Notes: generated by a model not told the origin, from the sequence alone. Shown: positions 1 through 9,355, counted from the first letter of the stretch. The stretch: DNA of 10,403 bases from Gryganskiella cystojenkinii (GCA_015852425.1 JAAAIG010000031.1:88638-99040), one strand, 5' to 3'. A program made the numbers and translations.

Positions 1-76
1 TTTTTTCGTGCAGAGAGTGTTTGCTTTGAGGAGCAACTTTTTCTAACCGCTCTTGGCTTCATTTAATTACGTATAG

Positions 77-145
77 GATGAGTACGAAGATGCTGAGGAC
101 GACGAAGTGGCCGTGGATGATGATGCTTTTGCGGACCTCTTATAG
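77..145 (+). CDS. Terminal exon of an upstream gene, acidic C-terminal tail (partial)
   Basis: I do not recognise the gene. An acceptor ending in TATAG at 72-76, preceded by a CTAAC branch-like site at about 43-47, opens a 22-codon frame that closes with TAG at 143-145. The encoded tail is mostly Asp and Glu (it starts DEYEDAEDDE and ends DDDAFADLL). Such acidic tails occur on many nuclear and chaperone-like proteins, so no function can be assigned. The rest of the gene lies upstream of the window. The start of the exon rests on splice-site appearance and composition only. An acceptor at 13 would instead give a short frame stopping at 44-46. A second open frame (79-225) overlaps this one but has less protein-like composition. 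Confidence 0.45.
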   Translation, partial: DEYEDAEDDEVAVDDDAFADLL

Positions 146-222
146 ACGAGAACAAGAAAATAATAAGGGGGTGCTAGGGTGGATGTTTATGGATAAAGAG
201 GGCGGTGAAAACTCCTCATCGA

Positions 223-228
223 AATAAA
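223..228 (+). terminator. Candidate poly(A) signal of the upstream gene
   Basis: An AATAAA hexamer lies 78 bases after the TAG at 143-145 and in the only gap before the next gene. The intergenic space is just 161 bases, so 3' processing signals of the upstream gene and promoter elements of the F-box gene must share it. Confidence 0.4.
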
Positions 229-233
229 AAACA

Positions 234-239
234 TATAAA
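234..239 (+). promoter_or_regulatory. TATA-like element upstream of the F-box gene
   Basis: TATAAA sits 73 bases before the ATG at 307. This is a plausible distance for a fungal core promoter with a short leader. It is only 6 bases after a candidate poly(A) hexamer, so its role is inferred from position alone. Confidence 0.35.
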
Positions 240-306
240 TTTTAAGCGCATATTTCATTCTTTTTCCACCATTTATTTCCATTTCGAACTTCCCTTTCTG
301 GACAGC

Positions 307-2757
307 ATGGACGGGATTGACGAGTTGACATTGACATCTCAGGATGAAGGACGGCATTTGCTAGCTAATGTCCTTGACGGTATTCGGACTTTTCCTCATC
401 TTCCGACTCAGGAGCGTCGCGTAGTGTAAACGAGAAATACTCTGACCAGACCTACCATATCTGTTATGAGAAAACTCGTCGAGAAAATTGACGAGCAGTG
501 TGTCATTCTTATTTCTCTTCTATTTTAGTCTTCGAGAACTAGTTGCGACGTGTAATCATGCGGATTTACAGGTTCTACAGCGACTCCTTGGTCAGACCAC
601 GCATTCGGGCTTTGATCCAGTCTCGATCCTGCCCCTTGAAATCTCGCACAATATCCTTTTGCACCTGAGCGGGATGGACTTGGTCCGTTGTCGGGCTGTC
701 TGTCGACCCTGGAGGGAGATGATTCAGGGTGACAGTGCCCTCTGGCGGGCCAAAGTTCAAGCATGGGATGCAGCCGAGTGTTTACTCCTCAAGGACAACG
801 TCGATGATGACGAAGAGGAAGAGCATGTCACCGAGGATTCAGAGGAGCAAGACAAGGAAAATGAGAAGGGTCAAGGGAGCCGGGATGACCTCACCGCCAC
901 CACCGCCATCACCACGGGACAGCGTCTTGACAGGATCGCAAACACATCCGGGTTTCGAGGATGGGAGGCAACCTTGGTCCGAGAACTGGCGTTGCAACAC
1001 AATTGGTATCAGGGTCAATACACCCATGAGACGACGTTGACGTTGAACCGTAATATCAAACCTGTCCTTTTGAACTGGCCCATCTTGATTGTGGTTGATG
1101 ATTTCTCAAGGGTCTTTTCAATTGATCTATTAAAGGTTCGGGAGGGTCGACATGCGGTGATCCCGGTCTGGGATACGAACTACACGAACATGTTTCAACC
1201 GCAAGCCTACGGTGCTATCAGCTGTGTCGCCTGGGATTCGACAAGGCCAGGAAAGAGTTCGACAAGAAGGGGAGCCAAGAAGACCAACAAGTCTCTGGAG
1301 ATGGAACCGCTGTCGATCAAGGATGAAGAGGGTACCGATGCCACAAAAGAAGTAACGGAGAGTGAACAAGAGACCCCATCTTATCCTCTAGCGCTCGGAG
1401 GATATCTCAGGTAAAAAAAAAGGACATATCTTATGAGGTCTTTGTGCTAAACTGAAGGTGCCACGATTTGTCATGATCCTAACACTTTCTTTCTTTTATC
1501 GAGCATATTAGGAGCATTCAGATGTGCGATCCAACTGCGGGAAAGAGTGTTGTCTTGCCCGAGGTCTTGCATGGATTTCCGCTGCACATCTGTTTTATGA
1601 GGGAGCACGTCTTATCCGTGACACTGGATGGTCATATCACATTCTTCCGTAAGGGTCTTGATTTTCGGCCGGTAAAGTCTTGTACAGTCGATACCAAGGT
1701 AAAAAAAAAAGCATGTCATATGTTTCTACAATTTCTTTTTTGCAGCTGTCAACCTAATAGAAAAATGGTTGTTTCTAACAATTTCTATCCTCTACACTCT
1801 ATATAGGTCATTCAAGTCGCGGTGGTCTCGTTCGGGTCCAAGGGGCATGAACGGACCCTGGAGAGTACAGGTGCGACTTTTGCCTGGAAGGAAGCCGTCT
1901 GTTTCGCGCACGAAGATGGTGTGATTATCAAGGACGAGAACGCTCGACAACTCTGTCAAGTCCAACTCGACCTCGGCGCTCGACTCCTTCAATTCCAAGC
2001 CCTTGTGGACCAGACCCCACCCTACAGAAATGAGCTGTTGATCCTTTATGAAGAGCCGCTCACACGTCAACGAGTGGTCTTGAAAATCGAAATGTCCCCC
2101 GGGTACGAACATGAGCTTGCCAGGGTTCCCTGTCCACATACGGTCTCGGCTGCGATTTTGGGTCGTGGAGGCGATGCGAGGGATTCCCTGGTGATGTATC
2201 GAGACCGGGTCGGGATTGTCAGTCATCGCAACTGTTCCTCGGACCTGGGACATTATTGTACATTACGATTAGTGGATACGAGAGAGAACCGGGTCCTAAG
2301 TACAGAATTTGTAATCAAAAAGTCATCGTCATCCTCCAACGACAACGACGATGACGATGACGATGATGGTGGTGATGGAGAAGTGGAGGGGTCATCGAGT
2401 CTTGGCGGTCAAGAGTCTGACAAGAGTGATGCCGATAGTGACGACAAAGAAAACGACGACGCGACCGCAGCAGACAGAGGGAAAGATGACCAAGGTCTTC
2501 CTAGAGTTGACCGAAAGGACTCTAATATGATCAAGAAACAACAGCAACAAAAACATCCCGATACTCACCGCCAACATGGTCGTCGTCAGCATAGAAAGAC
2601 GAAAGCTTCGGTCTGGATCCAAAAGAGAGGAAAAACAATCAGCCTGAGTGACCTCTCGGGCGACAACAAAGCGGCGTGCAGGATTCTTGCGATGGATCAT
2701 GCAAGGCTCGTGTTGGGGTTGGGACCGAAGATCGTCAAGATCCTGTATCTGGTTTGA
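307..2757 (+). CDS. F-box protein, Cdc4/Fbw7-like N-terminus, probable diverged beta-propeller (4 exons, 712 aa)
   Basis: Probable substrate-recognition subunit of an SCF ubiquitin ligase: the F-box would bind Skp1 and the C-terminal part would bind substrates. Exons 307-425, 529-1410, 1512-1698 and 1807-2757 join in frame with donors GTAAAC, GTAAAA and GTAAAA; CTAAC branch sites are visible in introns 2 and 3. The ATG at 307 has A at -3 and G at +4. Residues about 35-60 (RRVVLRELVATCNHADLQ and on) resemble the helical dimerisation segment before the F-box of Cdc4/Fbw7-type proteins. Residues about 70-116 are a clear F-box (ILPLEISHNILLHL, then CRPW and LW). A post-F-box segment near 155-200 looks like the linker into WD repeats, but no canonical WD40 repeat is visible, so the propeller is inferred from alternating hydrophobic strands. 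Acidic low-complexity loops lie at about 128-150 and 567-665. The F-box call is firm, the substrate is unknown. Confidence 0.85.
2332..2380 (+). repeat. Asp-codon-rich simple repeat inside the F-box gene
   Basis: A run of GAC/GAT codons encodes a poly-Asp stretch preceded by poly-Ser in the last exon. It forms the start of a roughly 100-residue acidic and polar insertion that interrupts otherwise folded-looking sequence. Alternating GAC and GAT codons indicate a trinucleotide-type expansion that may vary in length between strains. Confidence 0.6.
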
Positions 2758-3589
2758 GCAGAACTAAAGTAAAAGATAATAAAAAGTGTCCAAAAGGGGT
2801 CGGATTTTTGTCCGTGCCCATCGCCGTAGCATTTTTGTAGAGATGAAAAGAAAAAGAAAAAAGAGCAAGAGAACAAAGAAACCGAGCTGGAGTATAAGCT
2901 ATCAAAGGAGGCTATGCATGAGTTGCATGGGACAATAAAAAAGGGAAGGAACACTGCCTCTGGATTCTTGTTGTTGATCGTTCTTTGAATGTCTCCTATT
3001 CCTAAGGATCAGCACACCCTCTTTTGTCGGACTGTCGCCCGTCCTTGGAAAAGAAAAGGGCTTTGTTTGTTTTCTTGATTTTTGATTGTCGACTTCATAG
3101 ACAGAACGGACAATAGAAATGAAGAATAGAACAAAGGGGGGAGGGGACCGTCACCACCCACCCAACAGGGGGCAACATTTCTTGACTAAGTGGGCTAAAG
3201 GGACACGGTTGGTGCTGCCACGACCCGAAAGACGGACGGGGACGCGACAAATCCATCGTGACTGTGCGCACAAGTTGCATGAAGAGGACAAAAAAAGCAC
3301 CGCGGCACACTGTCAGAGTGTCCTTTTTTCTTCTTTTTCCCTTCCTCTTCTCTCATTCTGCAACACATTACGCATTTCATTCCTTCACTTTTTTTTCTTC
3401 TTTCTGTGCACACACTCTCTTTTTCTACTAGTCCACATTCACGCTCTGTGGTACCCTGTTCTGCTCTTCTCTCTCCTCCTCTTTCCCTTTATTCACTCCG
3501 ACCCCAACGCGTATTCTTGTTCCCCTCTTGTACATTCTCTTGTTACATTACCTTTCACTCCACTTCTCTCATAGCCTCTTCTGTCGACA
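2758..3589 (+). other. Intergenic region: F-box 3' end and promoter/leader of the USP gene
   Basis: No convincing gene is present. The first 200 bases carry two AATAAA hexamers and a purine-rich run (about 2841-2880). From about 3311 to the ATG at 3590 the + strand is strongly pyrimidine-rich (runs of CTT, TCTC and CCTC) and contains no ATG. This is typical of a fungal core promoter and 5' leader. An open frame at 3119-3574 translates into Phe/Leu/Ser low-complexity sequence and is a by-product of this composition. A TATA box was not found. Confidence 0.6.
2778..2783 (+). terminator. Candidate poly(A) signal of the F-box gene
   Basis: AATAAA begins 21 bases after the TGA stop and is followed by a GT- and T-rich stretch (about 2785-2840). 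A second AATAAA at 2934-2939 is followed by another GT-rich stretch near 2955-2985. Either or both could be used. Confidence 0.4.
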
Positions 3590-6500
3590 ATGCGCCAGGA
3601 CAGTAGGCACTGTGAACATGCCACGATCCTGTCCTCACGACCCAATGCTCTGGCCAAGATTGATTCTTCCAACTTCAAGGCATGTGTCTGTTATGGATCA
3701 ACTTTTTTTTTATATATATTTTTTTCCAGGAGACAGAGAGGAGTGTTGGTCCTTTTTGCCCTTTTCAAAATCATGAACCCGACCTGAAACAGAGATTGAG
3801 AGATATGTGAATAGATTGATTACTACACTCTTTGGGCTGGAGGGGAGCCCTTTTTCCCGTTTTCCCTTTTTGTTTCTTTTCTGGCTGCTATGCCTTGCCA
3901 TTCGTCATCGGCTTGTCTCTTTTGAAATACTGTTTTCATGGGGTAAACCAAGCGCAAAACTGACAGGGAGAGAAGGAGCAAAAGAGCGAGCGAGCGAGAG
4001 TGACAAGGCAATGACCAAGCTGATGCCATTAAGATCAGAAGAAAAAAAAGGGTCCGGTTGTTAGCTGCAGTCCTGGGTCCAGACAGCCATTACCATGCAC
4101 TTTATCTCTTGTCACATCGGGCTGCTCTCTCTCTCTCTCTCTGTCGGAGTTATGTTTCTTCCCCACACTCGCCCATTTCGATTCTCCTTTGAAAGAAACA
4201 CGGAAGAAAATTATAAAAGGGAACAGGAGAGTCCAGGAAAGGATGCGAGCAACACGCAGATAAGAACACAAGGACCAAGAGATGGGATCCGTGGCTGTGC
4301 CGGAAGAACCCAAAAAAAGAGAATAGATGGGACAGGATTATCTCTCTTGCATGCACACAGGCCTGTTTACAGCACAGGAAAAACTGGTGATAGCAAAAAA
4401 ACTAACACGGAAATTCTTCGCTTTTTCTTGTCCATTAACAGAAGAACTTGGCGTCCGCAAATCTCAAGTGTGATGGATGCGAAGTCAGGGTCCCCAAGCT
4501 CTGGATCTGTCTTGAGGTAGTTAACAAAACTAACAAAAACAAAATTGCCGATGATATCATACCATCATACCATCATACCATGCAATGTAATCTCCCAACT
4601 TCCTTCTCCTTTCTACCAGCTTTCTTCTTTCACACCTATGCTCGAGCGGGATGAACGAAAAGAAAAAAATGACCCTGGATGGAGCAGAGGGACAGAACAA
4701 AAGGACAGGCACAGGCAGGGGGAAGCGGGTCAGGGCGAGAGCGCGCTCTCTCTTCTCCCCTTTGCATATTCCCTGCTCCCCTGTACCGCTATCTTGACCC
4801 TGTCGTTTATCGGAATTAAAAACATGGAGAAGTCAAAAAACAACAACACCGAGACAAACAAGTGAGCCAAAAAGGGAGGGAAGGAAAAATACGACGTGGA
4901 GACCTGGCTGTCAACAATAACAACAGCGGCAACATCGTCACTCTAATGTGGCAGATTAACAACAACAGCAACAAAGGCAGGCATGTTCGACACCCCTTGT
5001 CAGCAGGGCAGCGGCGCAGAAGACAAATCAACTCTTTTCCTTTTGTTACACGTTACTTGTCCACTCGATATTGGGTGTTGTCAAAAAATCAAAGAGGCAG
5101 GGGTAGATCAAGAGAGTTCTAACCTCCATTTGTGTACAATTTTGGCGTTGTGAACCCTCCTCAATAGCCAAGTTGCCGGACTGTCGTCTGCACAACCTCA
5201 CATACCTCGCATATGAACCATCATTATAAATCCTTGCACAAGGTACTTCGAGTAAATATGATCGTTTATTGTGTTAAAGGTGGAGCGGACGCGAGTACTG
5301 ACAAGCTTTGATTTTTATCGTTTTTGTTTCGGCAACCTAGGAGTCAGTAAAGGATGCGTGTCACTGCGTGTTTATGAATCCAAGGTAGAAAGTGCTCATT
5401 GTCGGCTTTTCAGCAAAGTGAAGCAGCATAAATAACACAGGTCTTTTCTATATTTCTAACATCCCGCCAAAACCTGTTTTTCTTTTACTTTCTGAAATAG
5501 GACACTAACTGTTTGGTGTTACCGATGCGACTGCGAACTGAACCCATTCTCAGATGACGGTCCAATCTCTCCAAGTGGCAGGCTGTTTCTAAAGACTGTC
5601 ATCCGATGCATGGTACGGATATGCGGCGCGGGCTTTTTTTGCCTTTGGAATCGCGATGGATGGTTGACGGTTTCATATTTTGTTCGAGTTATTATTAACG
5701 AGTTTCCTATCACCCAATATTTCACACTCGAAAAATATAGCAAGGGAAGAGGAGTAAAGGAGACGGAGACTCTAGCATTCAGGATCTGGATATGCCCGGA
5801 TTAGTCGGACTGAAGAATCTTGGCAACACCTGTTACATGAACGCAGCACTTCAGGCGCTTTCGAACACGTAATGATCAGTTTCCTTGACCAGAAAGAAAG
5901 AAAATGCACGAAAAAGATTAGTTGTTGCATGTCTGCATCCATCTGATATCAACTCTTGTTCGCTTAAATCTTTCTAATGCCTTATTTGTTTTGTCTTCTA
6001 TTAGGCCAGCGCTGACATATTATTTTCAAAACTGTGAGGCGTTCATACCCGAGGCCAGAAGGTTGGAATACGCGCGGCAAAAGAACCATACACTCGTGGA
6101 AAGTTTCTTTCTCTTTGTCGATACGATGTGGAGCGGGAAGAAGTAAGTTATGAGCTTTACTGGGTGCTCTTTTTTTAAACCCCTTCCCCCCTTTTATTGA
6201 ATACTGACCACGGCTTTTTTTTTGCTGATATCATTAGCGCGATATTCTCTCCTGGGAACTTGGTCTCGGACGTGAAAAAGTGCAACGACATTTTTCAGGG
6301 ATCAGCGCAACAGGATTCCCAAGAGTTCCTTCGATGCATACTGGACAAGCTCCACGACGAACTGACGTACCCGCGAAGAATCGAGGCACCCCAACCCAAT
6401 ATACCCATTCAGGACGAAAAACTCAACAGGATCAAGTCGATCCAGTTACCAATGTCGAGCTCGACCTCGAGTTCAGGAACGTCCAAGGACAGTGCCAAAT

Positions 6501-9146
6501 CGACCGGTACCAACAAGGGGACCGCGAGTAGTGTCTCCTATGCGTCCTCTCGATCTTCAACTTCCTCTCGGTCCGCTCAATCGTCCGAGAACTCTTCACT
6601 GACAGAAAATACTGAAGTCACACCTGCCAGAGCCACAGCACCAAGCATTATCAGTGACATCTTCGAAGGCACTCTGGAGAGTCGCGTCCGGTGTCTAAGC
6701 TGTCGTAAGGAGTACATCAAAGAAGACAAGTTCTTTGATTTATCCATACCTATCGACAAAAAGAGCAAGATCATTGACGACACTCCAAACGAGAAGGGCA
6801 GTAAAGACAAGGAAGGAGGAGGCGTCTTTGGATCTTTAGCGGATTCTTTTAGTTGGCTCGGGTAAGATTGTTACTCTATTTTTTATGCGGCATAAAAAGG
6901 GTGTCGTGGACAAGGGGAGGAGAGAGAGAGAATTCATGCGTTAATTTCTCACATGTTTGCATCGTTTTTGTTCACTTTCCTAAACGGGATTAGAATGGGA
7001 AATCGAACGATCAAATTGCAGGATTGCTTAGCTTCGTTTTGCGCAACAGAGGAGCTGACGGGTGAAGATCGGTACAAGTGCACTCAATGCGATGCCTTGA
7101 ACGACTGTCGAAAGACTTTTCGTATCACTCAGCTACCAGAGACGCTTTGTATACATCTGAAGCGGTTCCGGTATGACAGCTACTCGTCCAAGATCAACAC
7201 GTATGTACAGTTCCCACTGGAGGATCTGGATATGGGACCGTTTTTCAAGTCTGGGGATCTGAACGAGCTCAAGAACACGAAATACGATCTCTATGCTATG
7301 GTCCGCCATCGAGGAGTTGTTGGAGGTACATTCCCGAAACAGAAGCCTTCTTTTTTCTGGCGATGTCTGCTATGCTGGTAGGATCAAATTTGACCTTTTG
7401 CGACCACTTTTTTTAAATTTGGGCGACTTAGGTGGACATTATATTGGATATGCGAAGCACTCCATGGATGGATCTTGGTATGAGTTTGATGATACGGTAA
7501 GTATTATTCGAGCAAGAACGATCAGTGTCTAGAACATGAACTGTCGGACGAAATTAACTTTGTGCGGAGATTTGGACTAACACGACCTTACTCTTACACA
7601 CCTCAATCCAGTACGTCACCAGGAAAGCGCCAGCTGACATTGCCAAGATGGAGGCCTACATCTTGTTTTACAAGCGGCGGTCATCCCATCGCGACGAGGA
7701 TCGGGTGCGGATACAAAAGTACATGACAAAGCCCTTGATGCAGATTTATGATAAGGCTCTGATGGTCTACATCTCCCGACTTTGGTTCTGTCGGTGGACG
7801 TTTCTCACCAATGTACGTCGTCTTTTTGAGTCAAAATCCTTGGGCCAATGCAGGCGCATAGCAGTAATTTGTGATGTCTAACATTTTGATGCTGGGGTTT
7901 CTTTTCTTGCTTGTGTAGCCTGGGCCTATTAGCAATCATGACTTTCTTTGCCCCCACGGTGGTATGTCCACGCACTACCTGTCACAATTAGCTACCTACG
8001 CGATTTTACTCGCATCTGTCTAAACCTTCTCCACTTCCTCTAATATTAGGAATTAATGTCGCTATCACTCGGAATGTGATGGATATGGTGATGCCAATCC
8101 CGAGGATAGCATGGGATGCTCTGGTCGATATGTATGGAACAGATGGAAGTCCCGTGGTCAACATCCACACTCTCGAGTCTGAAAGGGAGATGGCCTGCAT
8201 TATTTGTGCTGTAAGTGACTCTATGACATCTCAAGGCAACTCGACCGAAATATCGTCATTCATACGTGATCTCTAATTTTTGATTTTTCTTTTCCGTTTC
8301 GACAATCGATTAGCATGAGGAGGCCGAGTTGGATGAGCGACGAAGACGTGAAGATCGGGATGTGACTCGACTGGACACGAGTGCGATCACGAACGGTGAG
8401 CTCTGGTATCTGATAGGAGCCGACTGGCTCAAGGAATGGCATGCGTTCAAGACTGGCGACCGACCTCCGGGTCCGATTAGGAATTCTCAATTCTTGAAGG
8501 ACAATGGTCAACCCAGAGCGGGCATGAAGCGAGGTAACGAATTACTACAACGATTTGGCCCTTTCTCTTATATTGATGACAATACGTATCTTGAAAGGTA
8601 CTTTTCGTACTAAATAGTTCATACTGCAATCTTCATGGATAGGCCTCGACTATCGTGGCATCAACAGGACTGTGTGGATGTATCTTCACAGTATTTATGG
8701 TGGTGGTCCGGAATTCGTTCGAGGTAACTTGCTTAACTACTTCTACTCTTCGTTTATGTATATGCTGCGGTTAACTGGCGCTAACAATCTCCGTTTTTTT
8801 TGGCGGGCAACGACACACAGGCGCATTGGATCTCTATGCGCCGGAACCAAAGAGCACTCCGAGTACTCCAAGTACACCCTCTCCAGGTAGCCCTTCTCGG
8901 AGCCCGCACCACCATAACCATCATTCACACTCACATGGACAACCGCAATACATGCCCGCGCCTCGTCAGAATCAACACCAGCCCCTGGTCATCCCTCAAA
9001 TTGCTCCTCAGCTTCCACTACCCCATCATTTGCTGCAACAACAGTACCAACAACCACTCTACCAGCAGATGCCAGTCGGAGGGCATTACTTGAACGGCAG
9101 CAGCAAGAAGGCGCCACCCACAACGCCAGTTAGGATCCATGGTTAG
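3590..9146 (+). CDS. Ubiquitin-specific protease of USP20/USP33 type (16 exons, 904 aa)
   Basis: Predicted cysteine protease that removes ubiquitin from substrates. Exons: 3590-3679, 4442-4516, 5168-5242, 5341-5384, 5501-5612, 5741-5868, 6005-6142, 6238-6861, 6994-7325, 7432-7496, 7612-7812, 7919-7961, 8050-8210, 8314-8533, 8643-8723, 8821-9146; all phases match. Domains in order: zf-UBP finger (about 8-108) with likely zinc ligands C8, H10, C40, C43, C53, C58, C63, H70, H74, H88, C101 and C104; USP core (about 152-583) with Cys box [22 protein letters not shown] around C163, QQDSQEFLR (245-253), structural CxxC pairs 373/376 and 458/461, His box GGHYIGYA (H542) and WYEFDD (D559/D560); a Ser-rich insert at about 293-345; two DUSP domains (about 609-690 with PGPISN, about 713-797 with PPGPI and YGGGPE); then a Pro/Ser/His/Gln tail to residue 904. 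Order and length match animal USP20/USP33. All catalytic residues are present. The join of exon 1 to exon 2 is the least certain, because it needs a GC donor. Confidence 0.9.
3680..4441 (+). other. Intron 1 of the USP gene, 762 bases, apparent GC-AG boundaries
   Basis: The exon ends ...TTCAAG and the intron begins GCATGT. It ends TTAACAG with a CTAAC branch-like site at 4402-4406. The placement is supported by zf-UBP spacing: C-x-H in exon 1 and C-x-x-C in exon 2 then sit 29 residues apart. The nearest GT donor that keeps the frame is GTCTGT at 3686, which would add two residues (Ala-Cys) and is a weaker site. The intron holds a T-rich tract (3703-3728), a (GAGC)n-like run near 3984-3998, a CT dinucleotide repeat and a TATAAAA-like string near 4210. 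I see no coding sequence in it on either strand. Confidence 0.6.
4125..4142 (+). repeat. (CT)9 microsatellite in USP intron 1
   Basis: Nine uninterrupted CT dinucleotides lie within the first long intron of the USP gene. The repeat is short and probably length-variable. Confidence 0.9.
4556..4582 (+). repeat. 8-bp tandem repeat (ATCATACC), 3.4 copies
   Basis: Three perfect copies of ATCATACC and a partial fourth (ATG differs at its last base) sit near the 5' end of USP intron 2. It is a microsatellite-like tract with no visible function. Confidence 0.85.
4737..4750. repeat. Perfect 14-bp palindrome in USP intron 2
   Basis: GAGAGCGCGCTCTC reads the same on both strands. Flanking GGGGAAG-like sequence upstream (about 4720-4726) and CTTCTCCCC downstream (4753-4760) could extend it into an imperfect stem. 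It may form a hairpin in the pre-mRNA; this is inference. Confidence 0.5.
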
Positions 9147-9355
9147 AGAAGAAGAAAAGGATTGCCAGTTTTTTTTTTTTTTTTGGATATCGATATTTTG
9201 TCAAAATAGTATTCCGAAAGATCTCATCCTCAGTTGATGGCAGGGCTCATCCCGAGTCATTAGCATCGACATTTGTTCCTGATTCATCCCCCTCAAGATT
9301 GCAACAAATTTCATAACTCTTCCTCCAGAGCGCATAAGATTCCTTTTTTTCGCTT

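Larger units (their letters stand above)
4517..5167 (+). other. Intron 2 of the USP gene, 651 bases
   Basis: Donor GTAGTT follows ...CTTGAG; the acceptor is CTCAATAG, with a CTAAC branch-like site at 5119-5123. The join places C53 in exon 2 five residues before C58 in exon 3, which fits the CL-x(n)-C spacing of USP20/33-type fingers. The intron contains a short 8-bp tandem repeat (4556-4582), a GC-rich inverted repeat (about 4737-4750) and CAA/AAC-rich stretches near 4835-4860, 4910-4935 and 4955-4975. I see no coding sequence in it. Confidence 0.7.

Noticed and set aside
421..528. Donor GTAGTG at 421 for the first F-box intron
   Set aside because: Joining 420 to 529 leads to a stop after eight codons; the donor at 426 (GTAAAC) keeps the frame.
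488..1414. F-box open frame taken as a complete 308-residue gene
   Set aside because: Its first 14 codons are intron sequence. Splicing 425 to 529 gives a natural N-terminus, and the stop just after 1410 lies in intron 2.
1699..1746. Acceptor TTTTTTGCAG at 1746 for the third F-box intron
   Set aside because: It gives an intron of only 48 bases and a stop codon four codons later. The acceptor at 1806 keeps the frame.
1792..2253. 153-codon open frame on the - strand
   Set aside because: It is a shadow of F-box exon 4, with no domain and no signals.
3119..3574. 151-codon open frame on the + strand
   Set aside because: Its second half is Phe/Leu/Ser low complexity produced by a pyrimidine-rich tract, there is no domain, and it lies in the promoter region of the USP gene.
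3730..3793. Possible extra exon after a TTTTTTTCCAG acceptor in USP intron 1
   Set aside because: It would insert residues between the first two zinc-ligand pairs, where family spacing is already met, and it lacks a good donor that keeps the frame.
3823..4029. Leu-rich open frame on the - strand in USP intron 1, like a signal peptide
   Set aside because: It is short, its Leu run comes from a GAG-rich simple sequence on the other strand, and no continuing coding sequence is seen.
6197..6865. USP open frame starting at 6197 as an independent gene
   Set aside because: The first part is intron 7. The frame joins at 6238 to the preceding exon in the conserved USP order.
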